Assembly: GCF_040892545.1 (NCBI RefSeq)
Contig: NZ_CP156079.1
Coordinates: 124,001-188,000 of the forward strand
Direction: 5' to 3'
From: Paracidovorax avenae
Lineage (GTDB): Bacteria; Pseudomonadota; Gammaproteobacteria; Burkholderiales; Burkholderiaceae_C
Length of the DNA: 64,000 bases
The notes beneath the pieces were generated by a model. That model saw only the letters and a program-made list of their open reading frames with translations, was not told where the DNA came from and did not search any database. The translations under genes were made by a program, and so were the position numbers. Of the stretch, positions 1-7,719 are shown one piece after another; position 1 is the first letter of the stretch; every line of letters starts with the position of its first letter.

Positions 1-2
1 CG

Positions 3-290
3 GGATCGGCTGCGCTGTTGCGCGAGGCGGCCGGCTGGATCGACGCGCATCCACACGACGACGCGCGGCTGCCAGCCCTGCGGGTGCGCCAGGCGGCCGA
101 GGCGAGCGCGCGGGCCGTGCTCGACGAAGTGGGCCGGGCCCTGGGGGCCACGCCCTGGTGCCGCGATGCCGGATTCGCGCGCAGGGCGGCGGACCTGCCG
201 GTCTTCATCCGCCAGAGCCATGCGGAACGCGACGATGCCGCCATGGGCGAATGCCTGGCGCAATCGCAGGAGGTGCCATGGTCGATCTGA
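3..290 (+). CDS. Acyl-CoA dehydrogenase family protein, C-terminal end (5' part outside window)
   Basis: An open frame runs in from the window edge and stops at 288-290; about 95 residues are visible. The tail has the helical C-terminus seen in a divergent acyl-CoA dehydrogenase group: LGATPWCRDAGFARRAADLP followed by VFIRQSHAERD. That group is commonly linked to PIG-L deacetylase and SAM-methyltransferase genes. The family call rests on this short tail plus the neighbours, so the reaction is unknown. The next gene starts inside its 3' end (13-nt overlap), which suggests one operon with translational coupling. The true start lies upstream of position 1. Confidence 0.65.
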   Translation, partial: GSAALLREAAGWIDAHPHDDARLPALRVRQAAEASARAVLDEVGRALGATPWCRDAGFARRAADLPVFIRQSHAERDDAAMGECLAQSQEVPWSI

Positions 291-1066
291 CGGCAGACCG
301 CGCGGCAGAGCGGCAGATCGATATCGGCCGTCCGCGCTGCACATCCCTGGCCTGGCAGGAGCATCTGTCCCGCCGCAATGGCGTCCGCATGCCCGTGTCC
401 GCCATGGTCGGCGCCGCCCAGCGCCTCGTGGTGCTGGCGCCGCATCCCGACGACGAACTGCTGGCCTGCGGCATGCTGATGCATGCCCATGCCCGCCGGG
501 GTGGCGACGTTCTGATCATCGGAGTGACCGACGGCGAGGCCAGCCACCGGGATGTACCGGGCTGGTCGGCGCCGGACACCGCCGCCATGCGCCGCCGGGA
601 GCGCGTGGAAGGCCTGGATGCGCTGGGCGCCGGCACGGCCGACCTGCTGCTGCTCGGCCTGCCGGACGGAGCCCTCCAGGAGCGCGTCGATGACCTGCAG
701 CAGGCGCTGGGCACGCTGCTGCGCCCGGACGATGCCGTGGTGACCACGTGGCGGCTCGACGGGCACCCGGACCACGAGGCTTGCGGCCTGGCCGCTGCCG
801 GTGCGGCGCGCAGGGCTGGCGCCCTGCTGTGGGAGGCGCCCGTGTGGATGTGGCACTGGGCGGACCCGGAGCACCCGACGGTGCCCTGGCACCGCCTGTG
901 CGCCTTCCAGCCCCCGGCAGGGGCCGCGGCGGCCAAGCAGGCGGCCCTCTCGCGCCACCGGTCGCAGCTTGCGGAGCGCGGGCACGGCCTGGCGCCCGTG
1001 CTGGACGGCGCGATCCTGGAGCGCGCCCGCTGGCCGCTCGAATATTTCCTTCTTCCAGGGGCATGA
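278..1066 (+). CDS. PIG-L family N-deacetylase
   Basis: A 262-residue zinc-dependent de-N-acetylase of the PIG-L/LmbE/MshB type. The family removes acetyl groups from N-acetylglucosaminyl-type sugars. The metal/catalytic motif HPDDE lies near residue 53, after the beta strand LVVLAP, and the second ligand region is GHPDHE near residue 165. The ATG at 278 was chosen because AGGAGG (268-273) lies 4 nt upstream; the longer open frame to 158 has no ribosome site. It overlaps the upstream dehydrogenase by 13 nt, and its TGA overlaps the next ATG (ATGA at 1063-1066), so the three genes are one coupled operon. The substrate cannot be told from sequence. Confidence 0.85.
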   Translation: MVDLTADRAAERQIDIGRPRCTSLAWQEHLSRRNGVRMPVSAMVGAAQRLVVLAPHPDDELLACGMLMHAHARRGGDVLIIGVTDGEASHRDVPGWSAPDTAAMRRRERVEGLDALGAGTADLLLLGLPDGALQERVDDLQQALGTLLRPDDAVVTTWRLDGHPDHEACGLAAAGAARRAGALLWEAPVWMWHWADPEHPTVPWHRLCAFQPPAGAAAAKQAALSRHRSQLAERGHGLAPVLDGAILERARWPLEYFLLPGA

Positions 1067-1704
1067 CCATGCCTCCGGAAGCCCTCCCTTGCGCGGACGG
1101 CGGCGCGGACGCGGCGCAGCATTTCGAGGCGATGTACGCCGGTAGCGACGATCCGTGGCGCTTCGACGGCAGCTGGTACGAAGCCCGCAAGCGCCGCATG
1201 CTGCTGGCGGCGCTGCCCCACGAGCACTATGCCCGCGCCTTCGAACCCGGCTGTGCCACCGGGCTGCTCACGGCCGAGCTGGCCCCGCGCTGCGGCCGGC
1301 TGCTCGCCACCGACGGCGCCGGGCGGGCGCTGTCGGTCGCCGGCCAGCGCCTGCGGTCGCACCCCCACGTCTCGCTGCGGCGCATGTGGGTACCGGATGA
1401 ATGGCCCGAAGGGGCCTTCGACCTGATCGTGCTCAGCGAGTTCGTGTACTACCTGGCCCCCGCCGCCATCGACCGCCTGGCGCAGCGCGTGCGCGCCTCG
1501 CTCGCGCCCGACGGCGTGGTGGCGGCATGCCACTGGCGCAGGCCGATCGAGGGTTGCGCCCTCGGCGGCGATGCGGCGCATGCACGGCTGGAGAATGCGA
1601 TGGCATTGCACCGCGTGGTGGACACGGTGGACGCGGATTTCCGCCTGGGGGTCTGGGGGACCGCTACGGAGTCTGTCGCCTGCCGCGAAGGCAGGACGGA
1701 TTGA
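1063..1704 (+). CDS. NodS-like SAM-dependent methyltransferase
   Basis: A 213-residue class I methyltransferase. Near residues 20-40 it has the NodS/nodulation-methyltransferase signature (FEAMYAGSDDPWRF, then WYEARKRR). Motif I is EPGCATG (about residue 58), followed by a strand with LLATD and a post-motif LIVLSEFVYY. NodS of rhizobia N-methylates the de-N-acetylated glucosamine of Nod factors. Here the preceding gene is a de-N-acetylase, so a deacetylate-then-N-methylate order on an amino sugar is a reasonable inference, not a demonstration. The ATG at 1063 overlaps the deacetylase stop (ATGA); a second ATG at 1069 is possible. Confidence 0.8.
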   Translation: MTMPPEALPCADGGADAAQHFEAMYAGSDDPWRFDGSWYEARKRRMLLAALPHEHYARAFEPGCATGLLTAELAPRCGRLLATDGAGRALSVAGQRLRSHPHVSLRRMWVPDEWPEGAFDLIVLSEFVYYLAPAAIDRLAQRVRASLAPDGVVAACHWRRPIEGCALGGDAAHARLENAMALHRVVDTVDADFRLGVWGTATESVACREGRTD

Positions 1705-2127
1705 TCAGCGCGGCGCGAGGATCGCCATGGTGAGGCGCGAGACGCAGGTGAGGTCGCCGGCCTCGTTGGCCATGTCGATCTGCCACACGTGCGTGGTGCG
1801 GCCGATGTGGATGGGCCGCGCGGTGCCGGTCACCCAGCCCTCGGTGGCGGCGCGCAGGTGGTTGGCGTTGATGTCCAGTCCCACCGCGCGGCAGCCCTCG
1901 GGCGAGGCGTAGAACGCGCCCACGGAGCCCAGCGTCTCGGCCAGCACCACGCTCACGCCGCCGTGCAGCAGGCCGAAGGGCTGCCTGGTGCGCTCGTCCA
2001 CCGGCACGCGGGCGCGCAGGAAATCGTCGCCGATCTCGGTGAACTCGATGCCCAGGTGGGTCACCGCGTTCGGCGTGGCCGGGTGGTTCAGGCTGTGCAG
2101 GTCGATGGGCTGCTTCCAGATCGGCAT
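1705..2127 (-). CDS. Hotdog-fold thioesterase, EntH/YdiI type
   Basis: A 140-residue single hotdog domain, the normal length for EntH/YdiI (about 137). The core PFGLLHGGVSVVLAETLGS carries the family HGG turn and the Glu (in LAETLG) that serves as catalytic acid in EntH/YdiI. Relatives hydrolyse aryl- or acyl-CoA or acyl-carrier thioesters in the cytoplasm. The ATG at 2127 follows AAGGAGA on the minus strand; the frame extends further upstream but without a site. It is convergent with the methyltransferase gene (stop codons abut at 1704/1705). The natural substrate is unknown; the CoA-transferase upstream on the same strand hints at CoA metabolism. Confidence 0.85.
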   Translation of the reverse strand: MPIWKQPIDLHSLNHPATPNAVTHLGIEFTEIGDDFLRARVPVDERTRQPFGLLHGGVSVVLAETLGSVGAFYASPEGCRAVGLDINANHLRAATEGWVTGTARPIHIGRTTHVWQIDMANEAGDLTCVSRLTMAILAPR

Positions 2128-2236
2128 GGGCGATGTCTCCTTCAGGTGCGATCCGGTGATTATGGGAGGCGCCGGCTTTTCCTGCAGGCCCGCCCGGGAC
2201 AGCACACCCCGGGCCCGCCGGACCGCCCGCGGCACT

Positions 2237-3760
2237 TCAGGCGCGCATGGTGCCGGTGCGCAGGTACCGCTCGTGCCAGGACAGCGCCTCGCCCAGCAGG
2301 TGCGGCGTATGCAGGCCGCAGCCGCTCGCGCGGGCGCGGGCCACGTAGTCGCGCAGGGCGGGGCGGAAGTCGGGATGCGCGCAGCGTTCGATCACCACCT
2401 CCGAGCGCTGCGAGGGCGAGAGGCCGCGCAGGTCCGCGAGGCCCTGCTCGGTGACGAGGATCTGCACGTCGTGCTCGGTGTGGTCCACGTGCGAGGCCAT
2501 GGGTACGATGCACGAGATGCTGCCGCCCTTGGCGAGCGAGGGCGTCATGAAGATCGAAAGGTAGGCATTGCGCGCATAGTCGCCCGAGCCGCCGATGCCG
2601 TTCATGATCGACGAGCCCATCACGTGCGTGGAGTTCACGTTGCCGTAGATGTCGGCCTCGATCATGCCGTTCATCGAGATGAGGCCCAGCCGGCGGATCA
2701 GCTCGGGGTGGTTGCTGATCTCCTGCGGGCGCAGCACGATGCGTTCGCGGTAGAAGCCGATGTTGCGGGTGAATTCCTCGGTGGCTGCGGGGCTGAGCGA
2801 CAGGGCGGTGGCCGAGGCGCTGTCCAGCGTGCCGGAGCGCAGCATGTCCAGCATGCCGTCCTGCAGCACCTCGGTATAGGCCGTGAGGTGCTGGAAGGGG
2901 CCGGCGTCCAGCCCCGCCAGCACGGCGTTGGCGATGTTGCCCACGCCCGACTGCAGCGGCAGCAGCGTGGGCGGCAGCCGGCCGTGCCGCACTTCGTGCT
3001 CCAGGAACTCGATGATGTGGCCCGCGATGCGCCGGGAGGTGTCGTCGGGCGGGTTGAAGACGGAGTTGCGGTCCGGCGAATGGGTGGGCACCACGGCCAC
3101 CACCTTGGCCGGGTCGCAGCGGAGGTAGGGCTCCCCGATGCGGTCGCCGGGCTTGACCAGCGGGATCGGCACGCGGTTGGGCGGCAGGTCGGTGCCGTAG
3201 TAGATGTCGTGCATGCCGTCCAGCCCTTCGGGCTGCCAGGCATTCACCTCCAGGATGATCTTGTCGGCCTGATCGAGCCAGGTCTTGTTGTTGCCCACGG
3301 AGGACGACGGGATCAGCCGCCCGTCGGGCAGCACGCCGGCCACCTCGATCACGGCCACGTCGAGCCGGCCCCAGAAGCCGAACCACACGTACGGCGCCAC
3401 GTGGGAGAGGTGGGCGTCCACGTACTGCATCTTGCCCGCGTTGATCTGGGCGCGGCAGGTCGGGTCGGACTGGTAGGGCATGCGCATGTTCACGCCGCCC
3501 ACCTTGGCGAGCGCGCCGTCTAGCTCCGGCGCGGTGGAGGCGCCTGTCCACAGGCCGATGCTGAAGGGTTCACCCGCGGCGTGCAGCGTCTCGATGCGGG
3601 TGGCGAGCGCGGGCGGGATCACCTTGGGGTAGCCGGCGCCGGTGAAGCCGCTCATGCCGACGCGCGCGCCGTTCGGGATGAGGGCGGCGGCCTGCTCGGC
3701 CGTCATGAGCTTGTCCCGCAGGACGGGGCATTGGATGCGGGAAGTATCGAAGGAAGGCAT
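2237..3760 (-). CDS. Acetyl-CoA hydrolase/transferase, succinyl-CoA:acetate CoA-transferase type
   Basis: A 507-residue protein of the Cat1/AarC/Ach1 family (usual length about 500-510). The glycine-rich motif QSGVGNIANAV is near residue 270, and the glutamate expected to form the enzyme-CoA thioester is E297 in TAYTEVLQDG, matching E294 of Acetobacter AarC. Family members exchange CoA between succinyl-CoA and acetate, or hydrolyse acetyl-CoA. The start at 3760 (MPSFDTSR) was taken because the open frame further upstream has the low-complexity Arg/Pro composition of untranslated DNA. Whether this copy is an SCACT or a broader transferase is not settled by sequence. Confidence 0.88.
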   Translation of the reverse strand: MPSFDTSRIQCPVLRDKLMTAEQAAALIPNGARVGMSGFTGAGYPKVIPPALATRIETLHAAGEPFSIGLWTGASTAPELDGALAKVGGVNMRMPYQSDPTCRAQINAGKMQYVDAHLSHVAPYVWFGFWGRLDVAVIEVAGVLPDGRLIPSSSVGNNKTWLDQADKIILEVNAWQPEGLDGMHDIYYGTDLPPNRVPIPLVKPGDRIGEPYLRCDPAKVVAVVPTHSPDRNSVFNPPDDTSRRIAGHIIEFLEHEVRHGRLPPTLLPLQSGVGNIANAVLAGLDAGPFQHLTAYTEVLQDGMLDMLRSGTLDSASATALSLSPAATEEFTRNIGFYRERIVLRPQEISNHPELIRRLGLISMNGMIEADIYGNVNSTHVMGSSIMNGIGGSGDYARNAYLSIFMTPSLAKGGSISCIVPMASHVDHTEHDVQILVTEQGLADLRGLSPSQRSEVVIERCAHPDFRPALRDYVARARASGCGLHTPHLLGEALSWHERYLRTGTMRA

Positions 3761-3978
3761 GGAAGAGCCGGGCGCAAGGCCGCGTGGAAAGCCGGGAGGA
3801 GGCGGATGCAAAAATCTTAGCGCCCTGGCACGGCCGAGCTGCAGGCTGGGCGGTCCGGGACGCCGCAGCGTGACGCGGCCGACATTGCGTGCGCGACGGC
3901 AGGCGTGCAGCACGGGGCGGCGCGAGGCCACGGGCCGGCTGCGTGGACGGACCGGGCCGTGCCGTAACATGCACCGCG

Positions 3979-4704
3979 ATGCCCGCGCCCAGCCTCTGCC
4001 CCTCCTGCCGCCAGCCCGCCGAGAACCACCGCTTCGCCGCGCGCGACGGTGGGGATCTGCACATCGACCTGTGCTTCGCCTGCCAGGGCCTGTGGTTCGA
4101 TCCACGGGAAAACACGCGGCTCGCGCCGGGCGCGGTGCTGGAACTGTTCGAACTGCTGCACCGGCACCGCGGGGACGCGCACCGCCCGCTTGCCGAGCGC
4201 ATGCAGTGCCCGCGCTGCACGAAGGCGCTGGAGCCGGGATTCGACCTGGGCCAGGGCGGACGCTACCGCACCTACCGCTGCGCTGCGCGCCACGGCCGGT
4301 TCAGCACCTTCGGCTCCTTCATGGTGGAGAAGGGCTTCGTGCGCCACCTCTCGCCGCTGGAAATCGATGCGCTGGCCGAGCGCGTGGGCACCATCGCGTG
4401 CACGGCCTGCGGCGGCGCGGTGGATATCCGCAACGACCATGCCTGCCCGTACTGCCGCTCCGCCCTGTCGCTGCTCGACCCGCAGGCGGTGGACAAGGCG
4501 CTGGAGCGCCACGCACGCGCTGCGCAGGTGGCGGCCGGGCCCGCACGGCCCGAGGCCCTGGCCGACGCGCTCATCGCCATGGAGCGCGACCGCGAGCGGG
4601 AGCGGAGGGAGCGCCAGCGGGAGGCGTTCACCTCCACAACCTCCGAGCGCTTCGACCTGCTTTCTGCCGGGGTGGAACTGGTCTGGTCGCTGCTGAAGCG
4701 CTGA
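3979..4704 (+). CDS. Zinc-ribbon protein with TFIIB-like zinc finger
   Basis: A 241-residue soluble protein with several treble Cys motifs: C7/C10 with C32/C35 (CPSC and CFAC, followed by GLWFD, typical of zf-TFIIB), C77/C80 with C101, and C141/C144 with C156/C159 (CTAC and CPYC). This gives two or three zinc ribbons. The C-terminal third is a charged helix rich in Glu and Arg, probably coiled coil, ending in a short hydrophobic stretch. The ATG at 3979 places the first CxxC at residue 7. It is divergent from the CoA-transferase. No enzymatic motif is visible and the function is unknown; zf-TFIIB proteins are often uncharacterised. Confidence 0.75.
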   Translation: MPAPSLCPSCRQPAENHRFAARDGGDLHIDLCFACQGLWFDPRENTRLAPGAVLELFELLHRHRGDAHRPLAERMQCPRCTKALEPGFDLGQGGRYRTYRCAARHGRFSTFGSFMVEKGFVRHLSPLEIDALAERVGTIACTACGGAVDIRNDHACPYCRSALSLLDPQAVDKALERHARAAQVAAGPARPEALADALIAMERDRERERRERQREAFTSTTSERFDLLSAGVELVWSLLKR

Positions 4705-4721
4705 GCGGCTGCAGGCCCGGA

Positions 4722-6023
4722 TCAGCGGCCCCGGCGCAGGTTCAGCAGCGCGTAGAGCCCGATCGCGCCGAAGGTGGCGGTGCCGATGCCGCCGAGCGCG
4801 AAGTCGCCGAACTTGAGCGTGAAGTCGCCCGTGCCGATGATGAGCGTGATGGCGGCCACGATCAGGTTCCTGTTGTCCGAGAAGTCCACGCGGTTGTCCA
4901 CCCAGATCTTGGCGCCCGCCACGGCGATGAGGCCGAACACCACGATCGAGACGCCACCCATCACCGGCAGCGGAATTGCCTGGATCAGTGCGCCGAACTT
5001 CGGCGAAAAGCCCAGCACCAGGGCGATCAGGCCGGCCACGAGGAACACGGCGGTGGAGTAGATCTTGGTGGCGGCCATCACGCCGATGTTCTCGGCATAC
5101 GTGGTCACGCCCGTGCCGCCCACCGCGCCGCTCGCCATGGTGGCGATGCCGTCCCCGATGAAGGCGCGGCCCATGTAGCGGTCGAGGTTGCGGCCGGTCA
5201 TGGCCGTGACGGCCTTCACATGGCCGAGGTTCTCGGCCACCAGGATGACCGCCACCGGAGCGATCAGCAGCATGGCCGGCGCGCTGAACACGGGCGCGGC
5301 GAAGCGCGGCAGGCCCAGCCAGGGCGCGGCCAGCACGCCGGAGAGGTCCATCGGCTTGCCCAGCCCCAGGCCGTTGGTGAGCAGCGCGTACAGCACGCTG
5401 GCGGCGATCAGGCCCACGAGGATCAGCAGCCGCTGCAGCATGCCGCGCGTGAGCACGGCGACCAGGCCCACGCAGACGAAGGTGGCGGCCTGCATCCAGC
5501 TCTCGAAATTGTTGGCCGCCATGTTCTTGATGGGCACCTGCGCGAGGTTGAGCCCGATCACCGCCACCACCGCGCCCGTCACCACGGGCGGCATGCAGCG
5601 TTCGATCCAGCCCGTGCCCACGGCCTGCACGACCGCGCCGATCACGGTGTAGAGCAGGCCGCAGGCGATGATGCCGCCCAGCGCCACGGCCATGTTGGCG
5701 TTCGGGCCCGGGCCCGCGTAGCCCGTGGCGGCGATCACCACGCCGATGAAGGCGAAGCTCGAACCCAGGTAGCTCGGCACGCGGCCGCCCGTCACGAGGA
5801 AGAAGATCAGCGTGCCCAGGCCGCTCATCAGGATGGCCACGTTGGGATCGAAGCCCATGAGGATGGGCGCGAGCACGGTGGCGCCGAACATGGCGATCAC
5901 GTGCTGCACGCCCATGGCGGCGGTATGCCCCCAGGGCAGGCGCTCGTCGGGGGCGACCACGGCGCCCTCGGCGGGCGAGGCCAGCCGCCAGCGGGTGAAA
6001 TAGGAAGAAGAGGGGGTGGACAC
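4722..6023 (-). CDS. uraA: Uracil/xanthine permease, NCS2 family (UraA-like)
   Basis: A 433-residue inner-membrane transporter with the 14-segment NCS2 layout, length as in E. coli UraA (429). The signature [19 protein letters not shown] is present, with the substrate-binding glutamate of transmembrane segment 8 (AENLGH) and that of segment 10 (AENIGV). It should carry out proton-coupled uracil uptake. Start: GTG at 6023, preceded on the minus strand by AAGGAG 9 nt away; no ATG suits. It stands alone, convergent with the zinc-ribbon gene. Specificity for uracil over xanthine is inferred from the overall UraA-like motifs. Confidence 0.87.
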   Translation of the reverse strand: MSTPSSSYFTRWRLASPAEGAVVAPDERLPWGHTAAMGVQHVIAMFGATVLAPILMGFDPNVAILMSGLGTLIFFLVTGGRVPSYLGSSFAFIGVVIAATGYAGPGPNANMAVALGGIIACGLLYTVIGAVVQAVGTGWIERCMPPVVTGAVVAVIGLNLAQVPIKNMAANNFESWMQAATFVCVGLVAVLTRGMLQRLLILVGLIAASVLYALLTNGLGLGKPMDLSGVLAAPWLGLPRFAAPVFSAPAMLLIAPVAVILVAENLGHVKAVTAMTGRNLDRYMGRAFIGDGIATMASGAVGGTGVTTYAENIGVMAATKIYSTAVFLVAGLIALVLGFSPKFGALIQAIPLPVMGGVSIVVFGLIAVAGAKIWVDNRVDFSDNRNLIVAAITLIIGTGDFTLKFGDFALGGIGTATFGAIGLYALLNLRRGR

Positions 6024-6236
6024 GGCGATGGGCTCCTTGGACGTTGGGGGCTGGCGTTCTGGGTGTTCCGGGCGGGCAGGGCGTGGCCGCGCCCGCGCGG
6101 TGGTCGGGAAAGGGTGGTGCCGGGAAGCGTCGCGAGTGTAGGCGCTGGCGACGCCCGCCCACGCGGGAGTAGGAATGGGACGACCCGTGCAGTGCAATGG
6201 CTGCGGTAAGGTGGCCTGTCCTCTGGATCGCGCAGC

Positions 6237-7664
6237 GTGCCCACGTCCCCCTCTTCCATTCCGCCCGCCGGCCCGGCCGACGCGCCCGTGCCCGCCTCCC
6301 GGGCCGTACCGGGCGGCGGTCGGCGCCCTGGTGCCCGCCCTCCCTGGGGCCGGGCCCTGCGTTGGACGCTGGGCGGCGTGGCCGTCGCGGGCGCCCTCGT
6401 GCTGGTGGCGGGCGCCGCGCTGTGGTGGTGGCTGCCGTCCGACGAGGAGCTCGCCCGGCGCGCGGGCGACGGTGCCGGCGACTGGCTGGGCGTGCCCGTC
6501 GTGGTGGACCGCCTCGAATGGCATCTGCTGCCCGCGCCCCGGGTGGTGCTGCACGGCGTGCACACCGAGCAGGAGGCCCCCGTCTCGGCGGACCGCATCG
6601 TGGCCGACGCGCGCTGGTCCGACCTGCTGCGCCTGCGCCTGGCCCTCGCACGGCTGCGGCTGGAGGGCGCGGCCATCCCGCAGCTGTCGCTCTCGCAGTT
6701 CAAGGTGCGCGACGCGGGGGAGGACGGTCCGGCCGGCTTCGGGCCCTTCACGCTCGCCGAGGCGCCGGTGGAGCGCGCCGAATGGCAGGGCGTGCGCTGG
6801 ATCGGGCGGCAGGGGCGCGACCTGGCCTACGGCGGCTCCGTGGATTTCGGGGCCGCATGGCGCCCCGTGCGCGGACTGCTGGAGCGCGAGGGCGCTTCGC
6901 CGCCCGCGCGCATGGCCATCGAGCGCGAAGGCGGCGAGGATCGCTGGCGCGCCGACGTGACGGCCGGCGGGCGCACCGAGCGCGGTGAACTGCGGCTGCA
7001 GGAGATCGGCGAGCGCTACCGGGTGACCGGCTCGCTCGATTTCTCCGGGGTGGACGTGGTGGGGGTCATGAACGCCTTCGAGCGCCGATCCATCGTGTCG
7101 GGCAGGGCAAGCGGGCATACCGACCTGATCGCCGAGGGCGACGACCCGGCCGCGGCGATGCGGGCGCTCCAGACGCGCACGTCCTTCACGGTGGCCCGGG
7201 CAAAGCTGCTGACCTTCGACCTGGAGGCCGCCATCCGCAGCGCCGGCAGCGACAAGGGCGGCACGACCCAGCTCGACAGCCTGGCGGGCATCGTGCGCAC
7301 CGAGGCCGACTCCGGCGGCACCATCGTGCGCTACAGCGACCTGAAGGCGACCTCCGGGGCGCTTACCGCCACCGGCGACGCCGTCATCCAGAACCAGCGC
7401 GTGAGCGGCCACGTGGCCGTGGACCTGGTGGATGGCATCGTGGGCGTGCCGCTCGAATTCGGCGGCACGGTGAAAGACCCCACGCTGGCCCTGCCGCCAG
7501 CCGCGCTGGCCGGCGCCGCGGTGGGCACGGTGGTCGCGCCCGGCGTGGGCACGGCCCTGGGCGCGCGCATCGGCGAAACCGTGCGGCGCATCTTCGGTGG
7601 CGAAGACAGGCAGGAGCCGCCGGCGCCACGCCGCCTGCCGCCGGTGCGGCGGGATCCGGACTGA
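6237..7664 (+). CDS. AsmA-like membrane-anchored protein
   Basis: A 475-residue protein with a cytoplasmic Pro-rich N-terminus, one membrane segment at about residues 44-66 (VAVAGALVLVAGAALWWWL), then a periplasmic repeat-beta region. The C-terminal region (VSGHVAVDLVDGIVGVPLEFGGTVKDPTLALP) and the following glycine/alanine segment resemble AsmA/TamB-type proteins involved in envelope lipid handling. It is much shorter than TamB and within the range of small AsmA proteins. The start is GTG at 6237; no nearer start keeps the membrane segment well placed. The molecular role is inferred only from the family. Confidence 0.65.
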   Translation: MPTSPSSIPPAGPADAPVPASRAVPGGGRRPGARPPWGRALRWTLGGVAVAGALVLVAGAALWWWLPSDEELARRAGDGAGDWLGVPVVVDRLEWHLLPAPRVVLHGVHTEQEAPVSADRIVADARWSDLLRLRLALARLRLEGAAIPQLSLSQFKVRDAGEDGPAGFGPFTLAEAPVERAEWQGVRWIGRQGRDLAYGGSVDFGAAWRPVRGLLEREGASPPARMAIEREGGEDRWRADVTAGGRTERGELRLQEIGERYRVTGSLDFSGVDVVGVMNAFERRSIVSGRASGHTDLIAEGDDPAAAMRALQTRTSFTVARAKLLTFDLEAAIRSAGSDKGGTTQLDSLAGIVRTEADSGGTIVRYSDLKATSGALTATGDAVIQNQRVSGHVAVDLVDGIVGVPLEFGGTVKDPTLALPPAALAGAAVGTVVAPGVGTALGARIGETVRRIFGGEDRQEPPAPRRLPPVRRDPD

Positions 7665-7691
7665 AAAAGAACAGGGCGCCCGAAGGCGCCC
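7663..7691 (-). terminator. Intrinsic terminator of the chemoreceptor gene
   Basis: Perfect 7-bp stem: GGGCGCC (7674-7680) and GGCGCCC (7685-7691), with a 4-nt loop. Read on the minus strand it is followed by a T-rich run (complement of aaaaag at 7663-7668), right after the chemoreceptor stop at 7720. For the plus-strand AsmA-like gene the hairpin lacks a T run. Confidence 0.75.
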
Positions 7692-7719
7692 CGTGATCGC
7701 TGGCCGGCTCCCGCGGAGC

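Noticed and set aside
1988..6209. Long plus-strand open frames opposite the CoA-transferase and permease genes (for example 1988-3523 and 3642-6209)
   Set aside because: They are antisense to genes with clear family motifs and have Arg/His/Gly-rich shadow composition caused by high GC; no domain or start site.
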